Shown one piece after another: positions 1 to 8,783 of a DNA stretch of 42,337 bases. The notes under the pieces were generated by a model, which did not search any database, was not told where the DNA came from, and worked only from the letters and a program-made list of their open reading frames with translations. The stretch covers positions 1 through 42,337 of the forward strand of contig DATKGG010000021.1 in assembly GCA_035510855.1 (NCBI GenBank), written 5' to 3'. The position numbers and the translations under genes are program-made. Each line of letters opens with the position of its first letter. Positions within the stretch are counted from its first letter, which is position 1. The stretch comes from Palsa-459 sp035510855 (GTDB lineage Bacteria; Actinomycetota; Acidimicrobiia; Acidimicrobiales; RAAP-2).

Positions 1-649
1 GGCGCGTCACCTCGGTCATCTCGAAGCTGCGCATCCCCTGCTCGGCCATCCACGACAGCGTCTCGGGCTCCGGCCAGTAGCCGCGGAGGCCGATCTGCAA
101 GAAGCGGTCGCCTCGACACGCACCCGACTCGATGAGCCGGCGCATCGGCGTCCCGTGGCCGTAGAGGAGCCCCATCTGCATGTCCGCGGTGTCGGCGTGC
201 GCGTCGAAGTGGATGACGCTCACGTTGCCGAAGCCGACGTGGCGCGCGACGCCAGTCACGTCGGGAAGCGCGATCGTGTGGTCCCCGCCGAGGATGACCG
301 GGAACTTGCCCGCACCGGCGAGCGTCGCGACCGCAGCCTCCAGCACCCGCAACGAGCGCTCCATGTCACCGGGTGGCATCTCGACGTCGCCCACGTCGAC
401 GACGCCGAGCTCCTTCAGGGGATCGACGCCGAGCGCAAGATGTGGCCTCGAGCCGTCGTGCGGCAGGTAGTCCGTCGTGCGGATGGCGAGCGGTCCGAAC
501 CTGCACCCGGCTCGATGCGACGTTCCCCCGTCGAACGGGGCGCCGACGATGACCGCCGTGGCGCCGGCCCAGCTCGTCTCATCGTCCAGGTCCGCTGGCG
601 GAACCCCGAGGAACGTGGCATCCGGGCCGTAGAGGTTCCCGGTCCTCAC
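1..649 (-). CDS. Agmatinase/arginase-family ureohydrolase (3' end cut by window)
   Basis: A Mn-dependent ureohydrolase that would hydrolyse a guanidino compound (agmatine, guanidinobutyrate or similar) to urea and an amine. About 216 residues are visible. The family signatures are present: GGDHTIALP near residues 121-129 and FDAHADT near 148-154, which carry metal-binding His and Asp. The following segment YGHGTPMRR also fits agmatinases. The last metal motif (SxDxDxxDP) would lie outside the window. The GTG start at 649 overlaps the stop of the upstream alpha/beta hydrolase by 4 nt (GTGA), so the two are probably cotranscribed and translationally coupled. Substrate cannot be told from this part. 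Family assignment is sure, specificity is not. Confidence 0.9.
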   Translation of the reverse strand, partial: MRTGNLYGPDATFLGVPPADLDDETSWAGATAVIVGAPFDGGTSHRAGCRFGPLAIRTTDYLPHDGSRPHLALGVDPLKELGVVDVGDVEMPPGDMERSLRVLEAAVATLAGAGKFPVILGGDHTIALPDVTGVARHVGFGNVSVIHFDAHADTADMQMGLLYGHGTPMRRLIESGACRGDRFLQIGLRGYWPEPETLSWMAEQGMRSFEMTEVTR

Positions 650-1557
650 CACTTGCCGCCTGCGAGGTCCAGGACGTCGTCGAGCAGCTCGCCGCTGCGA
701 TTCATCATGAGCGAGATGTGTCCGTCGTCGGGGTATCGCCGCGTTCGAGCTCCGCGCACGTGGCTCCCGAGCCACTCGCCGTGTCGGGCAGGCACCATCA
801 GGTCATCGTCGCCGAACCAGATGCCCACGGGCACTTCGATGGCATCGACGTCGAAGCCCCACGGATGCACGAAGGCCTGGTCGTCGTCGCGCCAGCCGTC
901 GGTCCCGCCCGAGACGCCGCGGACGAAGTTCGCGAGGAGGAAGGTCGCGATCCGCGGCGTCGTCGCCTGGATGTCAGCCTCGCTCACGAGGTCGCCCAGC
1001 ACGTCACGCACGGACTTGACCTCGTCGGGGCGCAGCGCGAGCAGGAAGTCCCGGAACACGCCGAGCGACTCGTCCAGAGCGGCGCCCCCTTCGAGGGACT
1101 GGGAGAACTCGTCGACGTTGTCCTGCGACATGCCTTCCGTCCAGTCGAACTCGCCCGGAAGATACGGCGCGACGCCGGCGACGGAGAGCGCGGCGGCACA
1201 GCGAGCTGGCAGGCGCGACGCGCACGCGAGCGCGTGGGGGCCGCCACCGGACCAGCCGATCGTCGCGAACCGCTCCACCCCGAGCGCGTCGAGGAGGTCC
1301 GCCACGTCGCCGGCAACTGAGGCGATGTCGCGGCCTGCGTGGCGTGACGACGACGCGTAGCCGGCACGGCTGTACGCGACGAGCCGCAACCCGCGTTCCG
1401 AGGCGGCTGTCACGAGGTCGGGTGGCACGAGGGCCGAGCCGGGCGTCCCGTGGTGGATGACGACAACAGGGCAGTCAGGCTCGCCCGCCTGCGCGTACTC
1501 GAAGGTGCGTCCGTCCCTCAGTTGCACGCTTGCACTCACCGAATCGCCAGTTGGCAT
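646..1557 (-). CDS. Alpha/beta hydrolase
   Basis: A 303-residue alpha/beta-hydrolase fold enzyme. Visible elements are the oxyanion segment HHGTPGS (residues 35-41), the nucleophile elbow GWSGGG with Ser103, the acid loop GDDDLMVP (about 248-255) and the catalytic His in DGHIS (about 279). No signal peptide is seen, so it is probably cytoplasmic. The start is supported by a strong AAGGAGG ribosome site 5 nt before the ATG. It overlaps the downstream ureohydrolase by 4 nt, so it is probably the first gene of a two-gene operon. The substrate is unknown; the family includes esterases, epoxide hydrolases and proline iminopeptidase-like enzymes. Confidence 0.9.
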   Translation of the reverse strand: MPTGDSVSASVQLRDGRTFEYAQAGEPDCPVVVIHHGTPGSALVPPDLVTAASERGLRLVAYSRAGYASSSRHAGRDIASVAGDVADLLDALGVERFATIGWSGGGPHALACASRLPARCAAALSVAGVAPYLPGEFDWTEGMSQDNVDEFSQSLEGGAALDESLGVFRDFLLALRPDEVKSVRDVLGDLVSEADIQATTPRIATFLLANFVRGVSGGTDGWRDDDQAFVHPWGFDVDAIEVPVGIWFGDDDLMVPARHGEWLGSHVRGARTRRYPDDGHISLMMNRSGELLDDVLDLAGGKW

Positions 1558-1651
1558 CGCATCCTCCTTGGCGCGACGTTAGACCGCCTCGAGATGCTCG
1601 CCGCAGGTCATCGGTCGTCGCGCCCGCTGGCATTCCCTGCGAGCTCGCGGG

Positions 1652-2161
1652 TCACGTCGATGATGGCACCGGCCTCGACTCGGTCAGATCGAGGTACATC
1701 TCGACGAGCGCGATCGTCGAGTCCCTCGGCATCGGAGCGGTGTGTCCCCCCTCGACGAAGCCGTATCGCTCATAAAAGCGTCTCGCTCGCGGCAGCCGGT
1801 CAGCAACGTCAAGGCCAAGTCGTGTGGCGCCCTCGTGGGCGGCCCAGTCGACGACCGCGTCGAGCAGCGGCGTCGCCACGCCTCGCCCTCGCCATCGCCG
1901 GTCGACCCACATCGAAAAGACCCACGGGACGTCGAGGTCGCGATGGCTCCCGCCTGCGACGATGCCGATGTCCACGCCGTGTTCGACCGCAACCCACCAG
2001 GGCCCCGATCCGAGAAGGCGTCGCCAATCAGACTCGTCGTACTCGGACTCACGTGCCGACGACGAGCCAAAGGCGTCGGGCTCGTCAGCAAGCGCGCGCA
2101 GCCGTAGGGCTCGGAGCCGCTGCCAGTCGACATCCGCGAGTCGCTGGACCGTGTGCACCAC
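1652..2161 (-). CDS. GNAT family N-acetyltransferase
   Basis: A roughly 169-residue Gcn5-related acetyltransferase that would transfer an acetyl group from acetyl-CoA to an unknown amine. The acetyl-CoA pyrophosphate loop is RRWRGRGVATPLL in the middle of the protein, preceded by the beta-4 strand VFSMWVDRR, and the C-terminal RFYERYGFVEGG is typical of the fold. The frame stays open upstream to 2317, but the residues there are low-complexity and would overlap the divergent epimerase gene, so one of two adjacent GTG codons (2161 or 2158) is the more likely start. No clear ribosome site decides between them. It is the only gene on its strand between the hydrolase operon and the divergent epimerase. 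Confidence 0.82.
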   Translation of the reverse strand: MVHTVQRLADVDWQRLRALRLRALADEPDAFGSSSARESEYDESDWRRLLGSGPWWVAVEHGVDIGIVAGGSHRDLDVPWVFSMWVDRRWRGRGVATPLLDAVVDWAAHEGATRLGLDVADRLPRARRFYERYGFVEGGHTAPMPRDSTIALVEMYLDLTESRPVPSST

Positions 2162-2197
2162 ACGAGTTTCCCACGAGGGCGCCGTCGCCCGCGCGAG

Positions 2198-2203
2198 TAG
2201 CCT
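2198..2203 (+). promoter_or_regulatory. -10 box of a leaderless transcript (epimerase)
   Basis: TAGCCT lies 7 nt before the GTG at 2211, and no Shine-Dalgarno sequence lies between. The spacing would put the transcription start at the first base of the start codon. Confidence 0.5.
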
Positions 2204-2210
2204 CGGCTCC

Positions 2211-3227
2211 GTGTCGGGCCTCGGCGGATCGTCCAACGATGACGACCTCGCCACCAACGCAATCTCCGGCGCCGCGGCTGCGCACACCGTTGCGGTACTC
2301 GGCGGCACCGGGCTCATCGGATCCTCGATTGCACGAGCGTTCCTCGATGGCGGGCACGAGGTCGTCGTGCTCGCTCGTCACGACGTGGACGTGCGCCGAG
2401 CGCCGCTGCTCGAGGGCGCGACGCTCGTGCTCGGGGACGCGAGAGAGCCGTCCACCCTCGAGCGGGTGCTCGAAGGCGTCGGCCACGTCGTGAGCGCACT
2501 CGCTGCCCCGCATCCCGCGGAATCTGCCAAAGACCCGCTGGCCCAGTTCGAGGCGGAGTTGCCGGTCCTGCTCGATCTCCTGGAGCGCGTCGCCGCGCGA
2601 CGAGGAATCGGCTTCACCTTCCTGTCGTCGGGAGGGGCGATCTACGGGGACGTCGAGGAGCTCCCGGTCAACGAGGAGGCGGAGTGCCATCCGGTCTCGC
2701 CCTACGGCGTCACCAAGCTCGCAGCAGAGCGCTACGTGCTCATGGCCGCGACGCGGCGCGAGGTCCCGGTGCGGATCCTCCGAGTCGCCAACGCGATCGG
2801 CGCGTCCCAGACACACAAGACCGGCCAGGGCGTGATCGCGGCATTGCTGCACGGCGCGCAGACTGGAACCGCGGTGCGACTCTTCGGCGACGGCTCATCG
2901 GTCCGTGACTACGTCGACGTTGCCGACATCGCCACTGCGGCCGTCACGCTGAGCTCCCTCGATCAACCTGCGCTCGTCGTCAACGTCGGCTCGGGGGTCG
3001 GCTACCGCCTCGACGCCGTCGTCCAACTCGTCGAGGACGTCACCGGCGAGGTGATCAAGATCGAGCAGGCTCCATTGCGTCCGACCGATGTTCGAGCAAT
3101 CACGCTCGACGTCTCGCGTCTCCGCGGACTCATGGAGTGGCACCCCAGGGCCCTGCGCAAAAGCGTCGAGGATTCGTGGGCGCAGTGGTGCGCGTGGCGC
3201 GACGACGCCCGGTCGGTGACGCCGTGA
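2211..3227 (+). CDS. NAD-dependent epimerase/dehydratase (extended SDR)
   Basis: A 338-residue extended short-chain dehydrogenase, probably acting on a nucleotide sugar (UDP-glucose 4-epimerase or related). The N-terminal NAD site is VAVLGGTGLIGSS (GxxGxxG at residues 31-37). The catalytic region has SSGGAIYG followed by YGVTK, giving the Tyr and Lys of the YxxxK motif. GTG 2211 is chosen because the Rossmann strand starts about 27 residues later and a -10 box sits just upstream. Its stop overlaps the GTG of the next gene, a glycosyltransferase, by 4 nt. That coupling suggests it supplies an activated sugar for glycan or cell-surface synthesis. The exact sugar is unknown. Confidence 0.88.
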   Translation: MSGLGGSSNDDDLATNAISGAAAAHTVAVLGGTGLIGSSIARAFLDGGHEVVVLARHDVDVRRAPLLEGATLVLGDAREPSTLERVLEGVGHVVSALAAPHPAESAKDPLAQFEAELPVLLDLLERVAARRGIGFTFLSSGGAIYGDVEELPVNEEAECHPVSPYGVTKLAAERYVLMAATRREVPVRILRVANAIGASQTHKTGQGVIAALLHGAQTGTAVRLFGDGSSVRDYVDVADIATAAVTLSSLDQPALVVNVGSGVGYRLDAVVQLVEDVTGEVIKIEQAPLRPTDVRAITLDVSRLRGLMEWHPRALRKSVEDSWAQWCAWRDDARSVTP

Positions 3228-5278
3228 GCGGCGGCACCGGGCTCTCACCTCGGGCGGCCCTGGACCGGCGACGGAATCGGGCCCTCGCACTACCAAACGC
3301 GGACGGCTCCCAGCTCGAGGGCTTCATCGAGTTCCCGCTTAACGGGGACGCCATCGAGCGCGTCGCCACCGTTGCCGGATGGCACGCCTGGGACCACAAG
3401 CCGGTCGCCGTCGTCACGATCGAACTCAACGGCCGGATCATCGCACGATCCCGCGAAGCCGGCCCTCGCCCCGACGTGGCTTCGAAGTATGGCAATGCTT
3501 CGTACGCCTCCACGGGCTGGGTCGTCGACCTCGACCTCCGAGGGCTGCACGCGACGTCAGCGACCTTGGTCGCGACCGTGTACCCGATCGCGGAGCGCGG
3601 CGGCGTCCGCCTGGATCCCATCACCGTCCGGATGCTCGGCGATCCGACGATCGACCGTGAGGGCGTGCCGTACCCGCTCCCGCCCGAGGTGCTCGGCAGC
3701 CTCGACGCACCTCCCGACGACGCGGTCGTTGCACTCGGCGCGCTGGCGATCAAGGGTTGGGCGAGGTCAACCTGTTCCCCGGTGGCGCGGGTGTCGCTGT
3801 CCGCAAACGGGATCGACCTCGGTCGCGCACGGCTCGGACTCCATCGAGCGGACGTCGCCGACAGTGATGCAGCGATCGACGCACCGATCAGTGGCTTCGA
3901 GCAGTTCGTCGACCTGTCGGTGCTTGGTGCCGGCACCGAGGCCATCACGCTTCGCGCCGAGGTGGTCGCGCTCGACGGCACGACGGATGCCTTCGAGCAC
4001 CATCTCGGCGTTGCGGAGCCAGAGGGCCTCACCACATCGGTCCCACCAGGAGGCGAGGAGCCAGTCCGGGTGCGACCGGATGCGCCCTTCAACCTGCTCG
4101 TCGTCACCCACGATCTCGGGTACGGCGGCGCACAGCTCTGGCTCTTCGAGCTCCTCCGCCAGGCCCGAGCCGGCTCGGCGTTCCCGTGCACGGTCATCTC
4201 GTTCCACGACGGCGCGCTTGCGAGCGCGCTCGCGGATCTCGGCATCGAGGTCCATGTCACCTCTGGCATGCCAGTGGGCTCGACTGCCGCCTACGAGGGC
4301 AGGATCGCCGAGCTCTCCTCATGGCTCAACGGCAAAGGTCACTCCGCAGCGCTCGTCAACACCTTCCGATCCTTTGGAGGGGCTGACCTCGCGGAGCGAC
4401 TGGGCCTCCCGGTGGTGTGGGCCATCCACGAGAGCTGGCCCGAGTCGCTCATCTGGTTGTTTGACCACCCTGAGGAGCGCGTTGCGCCGGCGATCAGGTC
4501 GATCGCGGCACGATCACTTGCGAGAGCCGGTGCCGTCATCTTCGAGTCCGATGCCACTCGAGCGCTCTACGAGGCTCGCGCGCCTGGTCGAACCGCACTC
4601 GTCCCCTACGGCGTCGAGACGGCCGCCCTCGACTCGTTCGCGTCTGCGACCTCCAAGTCCGTGGCTCGAGAGAGGCTCGGAATCGAGGCGTCCGGACGCG
4701 TCCTGCTCGTCATGGGGACGATCGAGCCGCGTAAGAGCCAGACGCTGATCGCCCACGCATTCTGCGAGCTCGCGAGTCGATACCCCGACGCCCAGCTCAT
4801 CTTCGTCGGCGACCTGCACACGACCTACTCCGCGGCGCTCGTGGCCTTCGTTGAGCGCGCAGGACTGGGCGACCGCATACGACTGGTGTCGGTGACACCT
4901 GATGCCCTCACGTGGTACCGCGCGAGCGACGTCCTCGTGTGCGGCTCGGACATCGAGTCGCTTCCCCGGTCGGTCCTCGACGCCATGTGCCTGGGCGTGC
5001 CGGTCGTGGCGACACGTGTCTTCGGCCTGGCAGAGCTGCTCGAGGACGGCGCGACCGGACTGCTCTACGAGCCGTGTGATCTCGCCGCGGCGATCGACGC
5101 GCTGGACCGGGTGCTCGCCATGCCCGACGAGCAGCTGGCGGCGATCGCCGAGCGCGGGAGCGCGCTCGTGCACGCGCACCACGACGCGGCCCACTACGCG
5201 TCCGATGTCGTCGCGCTCCTGGCGGGCCTCCAGCGCGATCCCGCTGCCTCGCCAGCCGACCTCCTCCGGGCGCGCTGA
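3224..5278 (+). CDS. Multidomain glycosyltransferase, GT4-like, with two N-terminal beta-sandwich-like modules
   Basis: About 684 residues. The C-terminal half is a GT-B glycosyltransferase: the N-subdomain opens with VVTHDLGYGGAQLWLFEL, the C-subdomain with VMGTIEPRKSQTL, and the retaining GT4 EX7E region is around ESLPRSVLDAMCLG, followed by VVATRVFGLAELL. The first ~300 residues hold two similar beta-rich modules (one centred on VATVAGWHAWDHKPVA, the other on ALAIKGWARSTCSPVA), each with a GWA/GWH turn and a later VDL strand. These may bind glycans or position the enzyme; this is inferred only from the pattern. No signal peptide or membrane helix is evident, so it probably acts on the cytoplasmic side. 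The GTG start overlaps the epimerase stop by 4 nt, giving a two-gene operon. Confidence 0.85.
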   Translation: MSGGTGLSPRAALDRRRNRALALPNADGSQLEGFIEFPLNGDAIERVATVAGWHAWDHKPVAVVTIELNGRIIARSREAGPRPDVASKYGNASYASTGWVVDLDLRGLHATSATLVATVYPIAERGGVRLDPITVRMLGDPTIDREGVPYPLPPEVLGSLDAPPDDAVVALGALAIKGWARSTCSPVARVSLSANGIDLGRARLGLHRADVADSDAAIDAPISGFEQFVDLSVLGAGTEAITLRAEVVALDGTTDAFEHHLGVAEPEGLTTSVPPGGEEPVRVRPDAPFNLLVVTHDLGYGGAQLWLFELLRQARAGSAFPCTVISFHDGALASALADLGIEVHVTSGMPVGSTAAYEGRIAELSSWLNGKGHSAALVNTFRSFGGADLAERLGLPVVWAIHESWPESLIWLFDHPEERVAPAIRSIAARSLARAGAVIFESDATRALYEARAPGRTALVPYGVETAALDSFASATSKSVARERLGIEASGRVLLVMGTIEPRKSQTLIAHAFCELASRYPDAQLIFVGDLHTTYSAALVAFVERAGLGDRIRLVSVTPDALTWYRASDVLVCGSDIESLPRSVLDAMCLGVPVVATRVFGLAELLEDGATGLLYEPCDLAAAIDALDRVLAMPDEQLAAIAERGSALVHAHHDAAHYASDVVALLAGLQRDPAASPADLLRAR

Positions 5279-5293
5279 CGCGTCAACGGCGAG

Positions 5294-6193
5294 TCAGAGC
5301 TCGAGCGCCCCGGCGACTCCGCTCGCCGCGTCGTGCTTCTCGCCGATGAACGTGAAGAGCACAGGCATGGGACACGCTGGCTCGCGTCGGCCATCTCGCT
5401 CCGCTCCCACACCGAGTCGAAGGCGGTACCGATCGTCGTCCTCTGGACCCAGGAACTGTCCGGTGTTGAAGGTGCCCGAGGTGTGCTCCTCGAGGTAGGC
5501 GCACGTGAGCCCTGCGCGTGCGGCGGCGGTGACCATCTCACCCACGCTGTGGGCGTACTGCACGGTCGTCCACTCGATGTCGGCGTCGCGGTTCGCGTAC
5601 GAGCCCGTCCCTGAGTAGACGCGCGGGCCATCGAAGCGGTACGGGAAGTCGACAACGAGCGGATCGAGTGACTCAACCATGGTGACGAGTGGATGCAGCT
5701 CGACGAGCACGAGCTTGCCGCCTTGGCGCAGCACCCGAGCGATCCCGTTCATCCAGGCATCGATGTCATTGATCCAGCACAGCACGCCGATCGACGAGTA
5801 GACCACGTCGAACCGTGCCGAGAGGGAGTCGGGAAGCACCACGGCGTCAGCCTCAACCGTCGTGACGTCGACGTCGCACTGCAGCGCGAGCTCGTCCAGC
5901 CGGTCAAGCGCGGATCTTGAGAAATCGACGGCGGTGACCGTGGCGCCCATCCGGGCCATGGAGATCGAGTCGCAGCCAATGTGGCACTGGAGATGCAAGA
6001 CGTCTCGACCAGCGAGTCCGTCTCCGTTCGTCGCACGCTCAATGGCGGCCAGCTCCTCGTCGCCCATCAGCGACCCGCCCGAGCGGAGCAGGTCCAGGTC
6101 GTAGTACGAGTCGTCACCGGTCCCGTGGAAGCGGGCCATTGCTTCCCAATGGGCGTGATTCGCACCACCCTGTTCATTGTCGGTCAGTGCCAC
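5294..6193 (-). CDS. Class I SAM-dependent methyltransferase
   Basis: A 299-residue methyltransferase. Motif I is VLHLQCHIGCDSISMARMG, a form typical of a family of small-molecule methyltransferases, followed by VTAVDFSRSALDRL (motif II), DVVYSSIGVLCWI (motif IV) and LRQGGKLVLVELHPLV (motif VI). GTG 6193 is chosen because GGGGG lies 5 nt upstream and the sequence after it is typical of the family N-terminus (DNEQGGANHAHWEAMA). The open frame upstream overlaps the acetyltransferase remnant and looks random. It ends 15 nt from the convergent glycosyltransferase. The substrate is unknown. Confidence 0.85.
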   Translation of the reverse strand: MALTDNEQGGANHAHWEAMARFHGTGDDSYYDLDLLRSGGSLMGDEELAAIERATNGDGLAGRDVLHLQCHIGCDSISMARMGATVTAVDFSRSALDRLDELALQCDVDVTTVEADAVVLPDSLSARFDVVYSSIGVLCWINDIDAWMNGIARVLRQGGKLVLVELHPLVTMVESLDPLVVDFPYRFDGPRVYSGTGSYANRDADIEWTTVQYAHSVGEMVTAAARAGLTCAYLEEHTSGTFNTGQFLGPEDDDRYRLRLGVGAERDGRREPACPMPVLFTFIGEKHDAASGVAGALEL

Positions 6194-6233
6194 CGTGAAC
6201 CCCCGTACGTCGACGCCGAGTGTGGCACATCGG

Positions 6234-7110
6234 TTACGCAGCACTGCGCGCGTGAGCTCTGGCGAGCACGAAGACGTCGACGGGCCGGTAGCCGATCGAG
6301 CGATAGATCGCATTACTCGTCGCATTTGACTCATCGGCGAACAGCATGACGCTCGAGCCCGCAGCAAGGAGCCTCGCAGTGACGGGCCGCGGTGACGCCA
6401 GCGGCATACCCGTGCCGACGGGTCGATCTGGGGGTGAAGACGGGCCCAACTCGAGTGACGCCGACACCATGCGTGGTGATCGTCACGTTGTGGCTGGCCA
6501 GTGAGACGATCTCGCCGCGATCTCGCCACCAATGGAGCCGACCGTCTCGCAGCACACCGAGCAGCGCCGCACGACTCGCCTCGTCGGGCTTCGGACGAGC
6601 ACCGTCAATCTCCTCGGCAAAGTCGCCGAGCCAGGACTCAGCGAGCACCAGATCAGCCTCGGTCGCGACGTCCGCTTCGCCAGGCACCGTCGGGGCAATG
6701 AGTCGGCCCGCTGTGTACAGGACGTCTCGCCGTTCGACAAGAAACCTCGGCGCTCCAGGCCCCACACTGGACGCGAACGCGTCGGCAAACGAGCTGACCA
6801 GCGCCGGCAGTCCGATGAGGCCCGGCAGCTCGACATCTGTGTCCACGAGGTGCCGTGCTATTGCCACCGCGGCGGCGCTGGGCATTGGCCCGAGTACCAG
6901 CATGTGGGGAGTCGTGCGAAACGCTGCGCCGACAAGGGCGCCCGTTGTGTCTCGGACGAGCCACCAGAAGCACTCCTCATACCGATGTGGGTCGGCGATG
7001 ACCCCCGTCGCGACCGTCGCCATCACGTTGGTCCGCACCGGCTCGGAGGCCCGATACTCCGAGGTTGCTTCCAGGAACTGCTGCGGAGTAACGCATCGGT
7101 CGACTCGCAT
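6234..7110 (-). pseudogene. GNAT acetyltransferase broken by a 1-nt frameshift
   Basis: The reading frame from ATG 7110 encodes a two-module GNAT-like protein up to the acetyl-CoA loop (RVGPVFTPRSTRRHGYAAG), then runs into unrelated residues and stops at 6331. The expected remainder of the fold, including ARLLAAGSSVMLFAD and NAIYRSIGYRPVDVF, is encoded without a break in another frame ending at 6234. Removing one C from the CCC run (plus-strand GGG at 6384-6386) joins both parts into a normal enzyme of about 292 residues. Either the gene is recently inactivated or the assembly has a homopolymer error. The ATG start has a TAGCGT box 6 nt upstream. Confidence 0.8.
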
Positions 7111-7116
7111 CGACAG

Positions 7117-7122
7117 ACGCTA
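7117..7122 (-). promoter_or_regulatory. -10 box of a leaderless transcript (GNAT remnant)
   Basis: TAGCGT on the minus strand stands 6 nt before the ATG at 7110 and there is no ribosome-binding sequence between them. Confidence 0.45.
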
Positions 7123-7242
7123 TTCGCGAGCGCTGAACGTGGCAACAAGCGTCAGGCCAAGTCGCCGCGCGGACCGATTGGCGCGACGACCTCGCGTCGC
7201 TGCTCCACCAGATGGCGGCAAGGCATAGTTCTCTGCTTGTTC

Positions 7243-7263
7243 CGAGAGCGTGGCATGCTCTCG
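7243..7263. promoter_or_regulatory. Inverted repeat, possible operator of the VOC gene
   Basis: CGAGAGC, 7 nt, then GCTCTCG: a perfect 7-bp inverted repeat directly upstream of the AAGGAGG ribosome site (7270-7276) of the VOC gene. The position between a probable promoter and the start codon would suit a repressor site or a 5'-UTR hairpin. No regulator gene is adjacent. Confidence 0.4.
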
Positions 7264-7280
7264 CAGCTCAAGGAGGCAGT

Positions 7281-7628
7281 GTGGGGAATCCGGTGGTGTA
7301 TTTCGAGATCGGTTGTCGTGACCCCGTGGCGACGTCTTCGTTCTACCGAGGCCTCTTCGATTGGCAGATCTCGACCGGTGACAGCTCCGTCATCGCGACC
7401 GACTCGGATCGTGGGATCGAGGGGCACATCGCCTCGCTCGGGCACGAGCCACACAGCTACACGATCATCTACGTCGAGGTTGCCGACCTGGACGAAGCGC
7501 TCGGTCGAGCCGAGTCGCTCGGCGCCACGAGGCTCGTCGGACCGGTGCCGATCCCGGATGGACGTTTTGCGTGGTTCGCCGACCCCGAGGGGAACACGAT
7601 CGGCTTGATCGAGCCCGCCTCCACCTAG
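7281..7628 (+). CDS. VOC family protein (glyoxalase/bleomycin-resistance fold)
   Basis: A 115-residue single-domain VOC protein. It starts with VVYFEIGCRDPVATSSFY and FDWQI, typical of the first beta-alpha-beta-beta-beta module, and ends with GRFAWFADPEGNTIGLIEP, the usual C-terminal module whose Glu would bind metal. The GTG at 7281 is fixed by AAGGAGG four nt upstream. Members include dioxygenases, glyoxalases and antibiotic-binding proteins, so the substrate is open. It stands alone on the plus strand, with an inverted repeat in its leader. Confidence 0.85.
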   Translation: MGNPVVYFEIGCRDPVATSSFYRGLFDWQISTGDSSVIATDSDRGIEGHIASLGHEPHSYTIIYVEVADLDEALGRAESLGATRLVGPVPIPDGRFAWFADPEGNTIGLIEPAST

Positions 7629-7655
7629 CTGGCGCGAGAGCAGCCACCCCGACGG

Positions 7656-8093
7656 TCAGGGCAGATTGCGTCGGAAGACCGTCGTGGTCCGCTCCTCGAA
7701 TCCCATCGTCTCGTAGAGCCGCCGTGCGGACTCCCTCGACGGCCTCGAGGTGAGGTCGACAGTCCCTGCCCCCGCGTCGACCGCGAGTGCGAGCGCCGCT
7801 TCGACCAAGGCACGCCCCGCGCCAAGCCGCCGGGCCGACTCGTCGACGACCACGTCCTCGATCCAGGCCCGGACGGCGCTCGGGAGCCGAAAGAGCGCGA
7901 GCGTCAGCATCCCCACGATCGCACGATCGTCATCGCGTGCGACGAGCATCGTCGTCGCGGGCGACGTCACGATGGACTCGAGGTCGTAGGCCTCGGGGGG
8001 CTGGGCGGTCTCGGACAGCTGAGGGAGCAGTCGCCGGACTGCGGCCACCAGCTCGGGGTCCGCGACCACCACCCGCTCGATGCTGAGCGTCAC
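7656..8093 (-). CDS. GNAT family N-acetyltransferase
   Basis: A 145-residue acetyltransferase. The core strand WIEDVVVDESAR is followed by the acetyl-CoA loop RRLGAGRALVEAAL, then by SARRLYETMGFEERTT, the usual end of the fold. The GTG start at 8093 overlaps the stop of the upstream NUDIX gene by 4 nt (GTGA), so the two form a coupled operon. The acceptor is unknown. Confidence 0.88.
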   Translation of the reverse strand: MTLSIERVVVADPELVAAVRRLLPQLSETAQPPEAYDLESIVTSPATTMLVARDDDRAIVGMLTLALFRLPSAVRAWIEDVVVDESARRLGAGRALVEAALALAVDAGAGTVDLTSRPSRESARRLYETMGFEERTTTVFRRNLP

Positions 8094-8776
8094 TGCTCGC
8101 CTCGCCAGACGGGGCGGCGCAGCCTGTCGTAGTAGACGTCACGGCGCTCACCCCGGAACGCTGCGAAGACGGGCTCGCCCCACCGCTCGTAGCCGACGAT
8201 CGGCGACGGGAGCGTGGACTCGGTGTACCACCCCACGTCCGTGCACTCGAGCGGGTGTGCCTGCAACTCGCCCCCGACGGCCCTGCAGTGGAACAAGAGG
8301 GAATACAGGGGGATCCGCGACATCCCGAGTCGGAGGCCGTCGAGCACGCCGATGAGCCGCACCGGCTCACAGATGATGCCGGTCTCCTCTTCGACCTCCT
8401 TCGTCACGACCTCTGCTGCGGAATAGCCGACGTCGCACCACCCGGTCGGGTAGAGCCACACCCCAGAGTCGGCTCGCTTGATCAAGAGCAGCTCGCCGGC
8501 GTCGTTGCTCACCGCCGCGCCGACGGCGACCTTCGGTGTGACATAGCCAGCGATGCCCTTGTCGATGTCACCGAGCCACTCGGCGACGAGTCCCCCGGCG
8601 TCCTCCAGCTCTCCGAGCCCGCCGTCGGCTTCGGCGCGAATGTCAGCTGCAACTCGAAGGATCTCTTCAAAGCGCTCACGCTCGTACTGGCTCTCGGTGA
8701 AGCCGAGCCCGGTCCGGGCGATGCCGGCGAGCGTCTCGGCCCATCGCCGTAACGTGCGCTCGCCGACGTCGGACAT
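8090..8776 (-). CDS. NUDIX hydrolase with N-terminal Nudix_N-type domain
   Basis: A 228-residue NUDIX enzyme that would cleave a nucleoside diphosphate linked to another moiety (ADP-ribose, CDP-choline or similar). Residues 1-65 (RRWAETLAGIARTGL, then YERERFEEILRVA) match the N-terminal domain of YjhB-like enzymes. The NUDIX box is GWCDVGYSAAEVVTKEVEEE followed by TGI; the canonical first Glu is Tyr and the Arg of REUxEE is Lys, substitutions that are usual in this subfamily. ATG 8776 is preferred over the ATG three codons upstream because a -10 box TAGGTT stands 7 nt before it. It overlaps the downstream GNAT gene. Confidence 0.88.
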   Translation of the reverse strand: MSDVGERTLRRWAETLAGIARTGLGFTESQYERERFEEILRVAADIRAEADGGLGELEDAGGLVAEWLGDIDKGIAGYVTPKVAVGAAVSNDAGELLLIKRADSGVWLYPTGWCDVGYSAAEVVTKEVEEETGIICEPVRLIGVLDGLRLGMSRIPLYSLLFHCRAVGGELQAHPLECTDVGWYTESTLPSPIVGYERWGEPVFAAFRGERRDVYYDRLRRPVWRGEQ

Positions 8777-8783
8777 CGTCGGC

